Shown piece by piece: positions 1 to 4,935 of a stretch of DNA of 8,853 bases. Positions within the stretch are counted from its first letter, which is position 1. Each line of letters opens with the position of its first letter. The stretch covers positions 1 through 8,853 of the forward strand of contig QKCS01000233.1 in NCBI GenBank assembly GCA_003246795.1, in the 5' to 3' direction. Position numbers and translations under genes: made by a program. The notes under the pieces are model-generated. The model was not told the origin of the DNA. It saw only the letters and a program-made list of their open reading frames with translations, and searched no databases. This DNA is from Alphaproteobacteria bacterium (GTDB taxonomy: Bacteria; Pseudomonadota; Alphaproteobacteria; Micropepsales; Micropepsaceae).

Positions 1-133
1 CGATCGCCTCGTCTTCGGCTCGGCGCGCGGCGTCGGCCTCGGCGGAGGTGATCGTGCCGCCGTCGACGGCGATTCGCACGGCAGCACGTACGCCGTCGGG
101 CAACAAGGCGTGCTGGGCGTGATAGTAGCGCAT
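1..133 (-). CDS. hutF: Probable formimidoylglutamate deiminase HutF, N-terminal fragment
   Basis: Only the first 44 codons are inside the window; the rest lies beyond base 1. The protein starts MRYYHAQHALLPDGVRAA and goes on to IAVDGGTIT. This is the short N-terminal beta-sandwich opening of the amidohydrolase superfamily, and the 'ALLPDG...VRI..DGG.I' pattern is the usual opening of HutF, which hydrolyses N-formimidoyl-L-glutamate to N-formyl-L-glutamate plus ammonia. The ATG at 131-133 is preceded by GGAG with a short 2-base spacer. The catalytic metal-binding region is not visible, so assignment to HutF rather than another amidohydrolase leans on the divergent hutI neighbour, which performs the preceding step of histidine breakdown. 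Start choice: no better in-frame ATG is seen upstream. Confidence 0.68.
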   Translation of the reverse strand, partial: MRYYHAQHALLPDGVRAAVRIAVDGGTITSAEADAARRAEDEAI

Positions 134-143
134 CGCTCCAATC

Positions 144-229
144 TGTCATGGTCCGCGAAGGCGGACCACCCTCGGCTTTCGGCGCGCAGAAAAGAAGTCG
201 TGGATGGCCGGGCTCCGCCTACCATGACA
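144..229. repeat. REP-like palindromic intergenic element
   Basis: The ends are a perfect 9-bp inverted repeat: TGTCATGGT at 144-152 and ACCATGACA at 221-229. Inside the left end is a perfect 8-bp hairpin, TGGTCCGC at 149-156 and GCGGACCA at 161-168, around a GAAG loop. The right end (about 200-228) forms a second, imperfect hairpin, and AGGCGGA at 159-165 is complementary to TCCGCCT at 214-220. A two-hairpin unit of this size in an intergenic space is typical of bacterial interspersed palindromic (REP/BIME-type) sequences, and the wording (CATGGTCCGC, GTGGATGGCCGGGC) resembles elements I recall from alphaproteobacterial genomes. Only one copy is in the window, so repetition across the genome is inferred. 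It fills nearly all the space between the divergent hutF and hutI starts. Confidence 0.6.
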
Positions 230-240
230 ATATGTATGGG

Positions 241-1464
241 ATGAAATGGGATCGTCTTTGGATCAACGCGCGTCTTGCCACGATGCGCGAAGGGGGAGGG
301 CCCTACGGCGCGATCGAGAACGCGGCGCTGGGTGAGAAAGCCGGGCGCCTCGTCTTCGCTGGAGTCATGCGCGACCTGCAGGGCAAACCGGACGCTCTTG
401 CGACGCACGTCGAGGATGCGCGAAACGCGTGGATCACGCCTGGCCTGATCGACTGCCACACGCACCTTGTGTTCGCCGGCAATCGCGCCGCCGAGTTCGA
501 GCAGCGGCTTGAGGGCGCAAGCTACGAGGAAATCGCCAAGGCCGGCGGCGGCATCATGTCGACCGTGCGCGCCACACGCGCGGCGGACGAGGAGGCGTTG
601 GCGGCGCAATCCAGGACACGTCTGGAAGCGCTGAGAGCGGAGGGCGTGACGACGGTCGAAATCAAGTCAGGCTACGGCCTCGACCTGGAGAACGAACGCA
701 AGATGCTGCGCGTCGCGCGCCGGATCGGCAAAGAGGGCGGCATACGCGTCACGACGACGTATTTGGGCCTGCACGCGCTGCCGCCCGATCAAGCGGCGCG
801 CCGGCCGGACTACGTCGCCGCAATGAGCGGCGACGTCCTAGGCGCGATCGCGGACGAAGGTCTTGCGGACGCCGTCGACGCGTTCTGCGAAGGCATCGCC
901 TTCACGCCGCAGGAAACGGAAGCGCTCTTCGTCGCCGCCGCCGCGCGCGGCCTGAAGGTGAAGCTTCACGCCGATCAACTCTCGAACACGCACGGGGCGG
1001 CGCTCGCCGCGCGCTTCGGCGCCCTCTCGGCCGATCATCTTGAACACACGGATGAAGCCGGCGTCGCCGCGATGGCCAAGGCGGGTACCGTCGCCGTCAT
1101 GTTGCCCGGCGCGTTCTACGTGTTGCGCGAGACCAAGTTGCCGCCGGTCGAGGCACTTCGCACGCACCGCGTGCCGATGGCCGTTGCGACCGACTGCAAT
1201 CCTGGAACCTCGCCGGTGGCCTCGCTCCTGACCACGATGTCGATGGCCTGTACGCTGTTCCGCCTGACGCCGGAAGAAGCGCTCGCGGGCGTCACGCGCA
1301 ATGCCGCGCGCGCGCTCGGTCTCGGCGGCGATACCGGAACGCTCGAAGTGGGCAAGGCGGCGGACTACGCTGTTTGGCCCGTCGATCATCCGGCGGAACT
1401 CAGCTACTGGATCGGCGGCGTCAAGCCGACGGCGGTTGGCGCTGCCGGCGGTCGCGCAAGGTGA
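241..1464 (+). CDS. hutI: Imidazolonepropionase HutI
   Basis: HutI hydrolyses 4-imidazolone-5-propanoate to N-formimidoyl-L-glutamate, the third step of cytosolic histidine degradation. The 407-residue product has the normal family length and a metal-dependent amidohydrolase barrel. Visible residues: the metal-binding HTH motif (H73, H75), R82 in GNRAAEF, Y145 in KSGYGLD, H178 in GLHALPP, H243 in KLHADQLSN, H266 in SADHLEH and D318 in ATDCNPGTSP. Their spacing closely matches the metal and substrate residues I recall for Bacillus subtilis HutI; Q246 stands where that enzyme has Glu. The reading frame is open back to an ATG at 148, but that extension lies in the palindromic element and is not HutI-like. 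Codon 241 gives the usual start (MKWDRLWINARLATM); ATG 232 is a close alternative. No clear Shine-Dalgarno is seen. The next gene starts 13 bases after the stop, implying one transcript. Confidence 0.95.
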   Translation: MKWDRLWINARLATMREGGGPYGAIENAALGEKAGRLVFAGVMRDLQGKPDALATHVEDARNAWITPGLIDCHTHLVFAGNRAAEFEQRLEGASYEEIAKAGGGIMSTVRATRAADEEALAAQSRTRLEALRAEGVTTVEIKSGYGLDLENERKMLRVARRIGKEGGIRVTTTYLGLHALPPDQAARRPDYVAAMSGDVLGAIADEGLADAVDAFCEGIAFTPQETEALFVAAAARGLKVKLHADQLSNTHGAALAARFGALSADHLEHTDEAGVAAMAKAGTVAVMLPGAFYVLRETKLPPVEALRTHRVPMAVATDCNPGTSPVASLLTTMSMACTLFRLTPEEALAGVTRNAARALGLGGDTGTLEVGKAADYAVWPVDHPAELSYWIGGVKPTAVGAAGGRAR

Positions 1465-1477
1465 GTACGATCGAGCG

Positions 1478-2443
1478 ATGTCCCAAGAGACGGTGAACCT
1501 ACTCGACGTCGACGAGACGGCGCTCCAAACACTCTACGCCGATCGCATCGAACCAATTTTGCGGACGGGCGAGGGCGAGCGCTTGGACGCGATGAAAACC
1601 TACACGTTTCGACGAAACTTGGGGATTGCGGCCGCACTCGCCGTCGGCGTCATCACGTTGCTCTGGTCGGCCGACGCGTTGAACGCGTTGATCTTCGGTG
1701 GCGTCGTCTTCGCGGGGGCGCATTGGTACGCCTACCGTCCGCTGGAAGCGGTGGCGAAGGCGACGAAGGAACGTTCGTTGACCGCGATCGCCGACGGCAT
1801 CGGCTGCACTTACCAACTCGGGTCGTTCGAGCCGGATGGCTTGGCGCTCTTCGACGAGATGCAGCTTCTGCCAAGCTGCGATCGCTCCGACTACCAAGAC
1901 CACTTCGCGGGCGCCCACCGCGGGTGCGATTTCTCGTTCTGCGACGGGCACCTCGAGCGGCGCGTGAAGACGAAGAACGGAAGCCGTTGGCAAACCGTCT
2001 TTCGCGGCCAGCTCATTCGCGTCGCGTTTCCAAAAACGTTTCAAGGCGTCACGGTCGTCCGCCGCGACGCGGGCATCTTCAACGTGCTGCAGCGTTGGAC
2101 GACCAGTCTCCAGCGCGTCGGCTTGGGCGACAGTCGGCTTGAGAAGGCCTTCGAGGTCTATTCGAACGACCAAGTCGAGGCGCGCTACCTCATCCATCCG
2201 GTCTTCATGGAGCGCCTGCTCGAACTCGAAACGCAGTTCAAAGGCAAGAAGCTCAGATGCGCGTTCGTCGCCGGCGACTTGTTGATCGCCGTCGAGGGCG
2301 GGGATAAGTTCGAGATCGGTTCGATGTTCGCAAGATTGGACGACATATCGCGCGCCCGCGTGATCGTCGCCGACATTGCCGGCATCATGCGCGTCATCGA
2401 AGCCGTGCTCACGGCCGAACAGTCGACCCTGCCGGCGTCCTAG
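1478..2443 (+). CDS. DUF3137-type two-TM membrane protein
   Basis: A 321-residue protein of unknown function. A basic and acidic N-terminal segment (1-46) precedes two closely spaced hydrophobic segments, about 48-63 and 68-85, forming a membrane hairpin. A soluble C-terminal domain from about 95 follows, most likely cytoplasmic. That domain carries patterns I recognise from DUF3137: DHFAGAHRGCDFSF (141-154), a W-x-T-V-F-R-G-Q-L core (171-179), and VYSNDQVEARYLIHPVFMERL (227-247) leading to an LLIAVEGGDKFEIG strand. No catalytic motif is visible. The start is the ATG 13 bases after hutI, with AAGGTGAG upstream at a rather long distance; the frame is open further upstream inside hutI, but that part reads as out-of-frame shadow. 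The operon link with hutI may be transcriptional convenience only, as DUF3137 is not a known histidine-degradation component. Confidence 0.82.
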   Translation: MSQETVNLLDVDETALQTLYADRIEPILRTGEGERLDAMKTYTFRRNLGIAAALAVGVITLLWSADALNALIFGGVVFAGAHWYAYRPLEAVAKATKERSLTAIADGIGCTYQLGSFEPDGLALFDEMQLLPSCDRSDYQDHFAGAHRGCDFSFCDGHLERRVKTKNGSRWQTVFRGQLIRVAFPKTFQGVTVVRRDAGIFNVLQRWTTSLQRVGLGDSRLEKAFEVYSNDQVEARYLIHPVFMERLLELETQFKGKKLRCAFVAGDLLIAVEGGDKFEIGSMFARLDDISRARVIVADIAGIMRVIEAVLTAEQSTLPAS

Positions 2444-2446
2444 AAC

Positions 2447-2473
2447 AAAAAAGGCCCGGACATGCCGGGCCTT
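2447..2473. terminator. Hairpin terminator between convergent genes
   Basis: A perfect 9-bp stem, AAGGCCCGG at 2451-2459 and CCGGGCCTT at 2465-2473, encloses a 5-base loop (ACATG). On the minus strand the stem is followed by six Ts (the A run at 2447-2452), a textbook intrinsic terminator about 23 bases downstream of the lipoprotein stop. On the plus strand only two Ts follow (TTGTCG), so it would end the hutI-DUF3137 transcript less canonically. It lies between the two convergent stop codons at 2443 and 2496. Confidence 0.85.
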
Positions 2474-2495
2474 GTCGCTAGCTCTCAGATGAGCG

Positions 2496-4061
2496 TCACT
2501 GCATACCCAGCATATCTTGACCGTTGGCCAGGACGCGTCCGTCTTTCGTGAACTGGATTTCGATGATGTAGGCCCGATCGCCCTCAGGCGAGGCCGGATC
2601 GGGCTTGCCCATTGCACGCACGCCGGCTATCACGCCCATCACCTGTTGGGCCATCTCGTCCTGCATGCCGCGCTTTTCCATCGCCTTGGCCAACGCGTCG
2701 ATGCCGCTGAAGCGCAGCGTGACCTTGCCTTCCGGCATCATCGCTTCTGCCGGGAGATAGGTGGCCGCGCCCTTGCCCGTCATCTTCGCCGTCGGCGTCA
2801 TGAGGTCGAGCTTGTTCAGCGCGATGGCGAGCTTGGCCGCCGTCAGCACTTCCATAAACTTGCCCGAGAGCTCGGCACTGACTTGCTCCATAGCGACGGC
2901 TCCGGCCGTCGTCGGATCGCCCTCGCTCGCCGTTTCGGCGGCGGCTTGCGCGGCCGCAGCTTGGATGCGCGGCAGAGAGTCGATGTAGATGTCCCACAAC
3001 TTCTGGCCCGGCACCCCCGACGCCTCGATATCGATCGTGGCGTCCTTGATGTCGGCCTCGGGCGGCAGCATCGGCTCGTCAGCGCCGGCGCTGATGCCGC
3101 CGACCCCCATGCTCATCGAGATCTTGGTCGTGCCCTTGCCGTCCGGCGAGGCGCCGAAGCCCATCGATGTGTTCTTCATCGTGAACTCGGTCTTGCCGTC
3201 CTGGACGACCTCAATCCCTTTCAGCGAATAGACGTAGTTGATCGTTCCCATGAACTCCGGGATCCGCTTCATGAACGCGATCATCTTCGGGTCGATCGGC
3301 CCGCCCGTCCAAACCTTGTAGAGTTCGGGACTCGCAAACGTGTAGCCGGCCTCCTTCGCCGCCTGCGCCATTTCCTCGAGCCGCGCGCCGGTCGTGGTGG
3401 CCGTCACGCCGATCGTTTCCATCTTCATGACGGTTTTCTCGGCCGGATCGTCGGCGTTGAAGCCTTTCATCGTGAAGTCGTACTTGCCGTCATAGACGCC
3501 GCTGCCCTTGGGCTCGAGCTTGCCCTTGAACACGATCTCGTCGACCTTGCCCGAGCCGGGCTCGGTCGGCGACGTGATCGTGATGTTCGCAAGACGCATA
3601 TCGAGGTCGTCGATCGTTTGGAGTTTTTCTACCCAAACGCCTTTCAACGTCTGACTGCCGATCTTCACCTCGCCCTCGACCTTGCCGTCTTTATCCTTGA
3701 CGGACATGGCGCTGGGCAGCGTCGCTTCGAAGTTCGTTCGACCGTCGCCGCCGCTCGTGAAGCGAATCGAAACCGGGTCGAGAACGGCGGTGCTACCTTC
3801 CTTGCCCGTGAACGCGATCCGCGGCAGCGTCCCGATGACCGTGCCGTCTTCTTTGGTCTCGACCTTAGCCTTGCCTTCGGCCTTGGCCGTGAATTCGGAG
3901 TCGGGTTGCGTGCGCGTCAACGTTTCGACGAATTGGTCGAGCCGTTGCTGCAGCTGTTGTGAATCGACGGCCGGCGCGCCCGTCGATCCGCCGCACGCCG
4001 CAAGGAACACGGCGAAGACGAATGCAGGCCAGGAGCGCCGCGCAAAGCGACTGCGTGTCAT
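2496..4061 (-). CDS. Large lipoprotein of unknown function
   Basis: A 521-residue protein with a lipoprotein signal: basic start MTRSRFARRS, a hydrophobic stretch about 11-22, and lipobox LAAC with Cys23 as the lipidated residue. Gly at +2 gives no inner-membrane retention signal, so the likely location is the outer membrane, facing the periplasm. The mature part is rich in short alternating strands (many T/K/V/I runs separated by DGK or GK turns), with an Ala-rich helix around 367-378. It ends with an E-I-Q-F-T-K-DG-R-V-L-A-NG strand pattern reminiscent of the C-terminus of YdgA/DUF945-like periplasmic proteins; that resemblance is weak and I do not assign the family. No catalytic motif is visible. 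An ATG three codons upstream (4068-4070) sits directly against the AAGGA ribosome site, so the ATG at 4059-4061, with a 9-base spacer, is preferred. The gene ends at a strong terminator and is divergent from the response regulator-kinase operon. Confidence 0.85.
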   Translation of the reverse strand: MTRSRFARRSWPAFVFAVFLAACGGSTGAPAVDSQQLQQRLDQFVETLTRTQPDSEFTAKAEGKAKVETKEDGTVIGTLPRIAFTGKEGSTAVLDPVSIRFTSGGDGRTNFEATLPSAMSVKDKDGKVEGEVKIGSQTLKGVWVEKLQTIDDLDMRLANITITSPTEPGSGKVDEIVFKGKLEPKGSGVYDGKYDFTMKGFNADDPAEKTVMKMETIGVTATTTGARLEEMAQAAKEAGYTFASPELYKVWTGGPIDPKMIAFMKRIPEFMGTINYVYSLKGIEVVQDGKTEFTMKNTSMGFGASPDGKGTTKISMSMGVGGISAGADEPMLPPEADIKDATIDIEASGVPGQKLWDIYIDSLPRIQAAAAQAAAETASEGDPTTAGAVAMEQVSAELSGKFMEVLTAAKLAIALNKLDLMTPTAKMTGKGAATYLPAEAMMPEGKVTLRFSGIDALAKAMEKRGMQDEMAQQVMGVIAGVRAMGKPDPASPEGDRAYIIEIQFTKDGRVLANGQDMLGMQ

Positions 4062-4536
4062 GCTGATCATTCCTTAAGAATTATGAGAGCGGTCCTAAGA
4101 TCAGGCCGATTGCGTGGACAACCGTCCGGATTCAATCGCGGCCGGAATGTGCCGGGCGCGGCAAAGGCGGGTCAAGTGTTGCCCGTCACGCTGAAATCCG
4201 CGGTTCGGCGGTAGAATGCGCCATTCCGCATCGATGAAAGCGCCGGAAACGGGGAATAACGCCTGCGACTGGCAATCCACAGCCGTTTCGGCGCGCCACA
4301 ACGTCGGCGCGTGGTCCGATGCGGAGCGCTCCCGGCGAGCGAAGGCGGGCGTCTTGTCCAGCGCCCAACCGCACTCGACGAGAAGAGGGCGCCGAACGAG
4401 TTGATCCGTTCACGGATTGTTAGCTGTCGCTGCACGCGCTTCGCCTGCGCGACTTAACCGCTCTTTGCACATTCGCTGCGATATTGAAAACCTAGCGTCA
4501 ACTATGCGTCGAACGGCGACTACGACTGGGGACCGC
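4062..4536. other. Divergent intergenic region without a supported gene
   Basis: This 475-base stretch separates the lipoprotein gene (minus) from the response regulator (plus) and must hold both promoters. Short open frames exist on both strands, but they are Arg/Ser-rich, lack ribosome sites and resemble no protein I know. A small perfect hairpin, ATCCG-TTCA-CGGAT, sits at 4404-4417, without a T-run, so it is not an obvious terminator. About 4425-4455 can form an imperfect GC stem (GTCGC with GCGAC). Near the regulator, TTGCAC (4467-4472) and nearby AT-rich sequence (GATATTGAAAA) are weak promoter-like pieces with poor spacing. I see no tRNA, riboswitch or known small RNA. The length is unusual beside the otherwise compact gene spacing, so an unrecognised small RNA or long leader remains possible. 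Confidence 0.5.
4071..4075 (-). promoter_or_regulatory. Ribosome binding site deciding the lipoprotein start
   Basis: AAGGA on the minus strand lies 9 bases before the ATG at 4059-4061 and 0 bases before the ATG at 4068-4070. Only the inner ATG has usable spacing, so the protein is three residues shorter than the longest open frame. A CATAAT hexamer (minus strand, 4079-4084) just upstream could be a -10 element, but no -35 partner stands out. Confidence 0.6.
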
Positions 4537-4935
4537 GTGGCCAAGATTCTCGTTTGCGAGGACGACGATCTCTATCGCCAGATCGCCGAAGTGGCGTTCG
4601 CCGATGGCGGTCACGAATTGTCGTTCGCCAGGAACGGCGACGAAGCGCTATCCGCTCTGCGGGCCGGGCCTGCCGATCTGATAATCACCGACCTGGTCAT
4701 GCCTGGGAAGGATGGCCTAGAGGTCATTCGCGCCATTCGCGAGGCCGATAGCCGTGTCCCGATTCTTGCGATAACCGCCGGGTTGGCCTCGTTGAAGGAA
4801 CCTCTGCTCGTCGCGGCGAGCGCGCTTGGCGCCGATGACGTGATTCAAAAGCCGTTCCGCCCGCCGACGCTCCGCGAGCACGCCGACGCATTGCTTGCAA
4901 AGGCGGCGGCGAAGAACGACGGGAACGCCGTGTAA
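4537..4935 (+). CDS. Single-domain response regulator (CheY/DivK-like)
   Basis: A 132-residue stand-alone receiver domain. The acidic pocket is E8/D9/D10 (VCEDDD), the phosphoacceptor is D52 in ITDLVMPGKDG, the switch Thr is T80 in LAITAG, and the conserved Lys is K105 in IQKPF, so all phosphotransfer residues are present. There is no output domain; it probably acts by protein-protein contact or as a phosphate shuttle or sink. Start choice: GTG at 4537 opens directly into the first beta strand (MAKILVCEDDD) and has GGGGA 4 bases upstream. The ATG at 4504 would add 11 residues (MRRTATTTGDR) without a ribosome site; the ATG frame open from 4417 is still less likely. The stop TAA overlaps the kinase ATG by one base (TAATG), so the two are translationally coupled and almost certainly partners. 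Confidence 0.9.
   Translation: MAKILVCEDDDLYRQIAEVAFADGGHELSFARNGDEALSALRAGPADLIITDLVMPGKDGLEVIRAIREADSRVPILAITAGLASLKEPLLVAASALGADDVIQKPFRPPTLREHADALLAKAAAKNDGNAV

Noticed and set aside
148..240. N-terminal extension of hutI from ATG 148
   Set aside because: These codons lie in the palindromic element and are unlike HutI; the family-typical start is at 241 (or 232).
225..243. Possible HutC-type operator (TATGTAT) before hutI
   Set aside because: Only one half-site-like stretch is present, without the symmetric partner expected for a GntR-family site.
1499..2617. 372-codon minus-strand frame opposite the DUF3137 gene
   Set aside because: It crosses the terminator hairpin and is antisense to a gene with recognisable family patterns; Arg-rich shadow.
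2517..3962. 481-codon open frame on the plus strand opposite the lipoprotein gene
   Set aside because: The product is His/Arg/Leu-rich with no recognisable domain. The minus-strand frame has a lipobox, ribosome site and terminator, so it is the real gene.
4404..4417. Terminator before the response regulator
   Set aside because: The 5-bp stem is short, has no T-run, and no upstream plus-strand gene would need it.
4452..4472. CtrA-like box (TTAAC then TTGC) upstream of the response regulator
   Set aside because: The first half matches TTAAC but the second departs from TTAA, and single halves are expected by chance.
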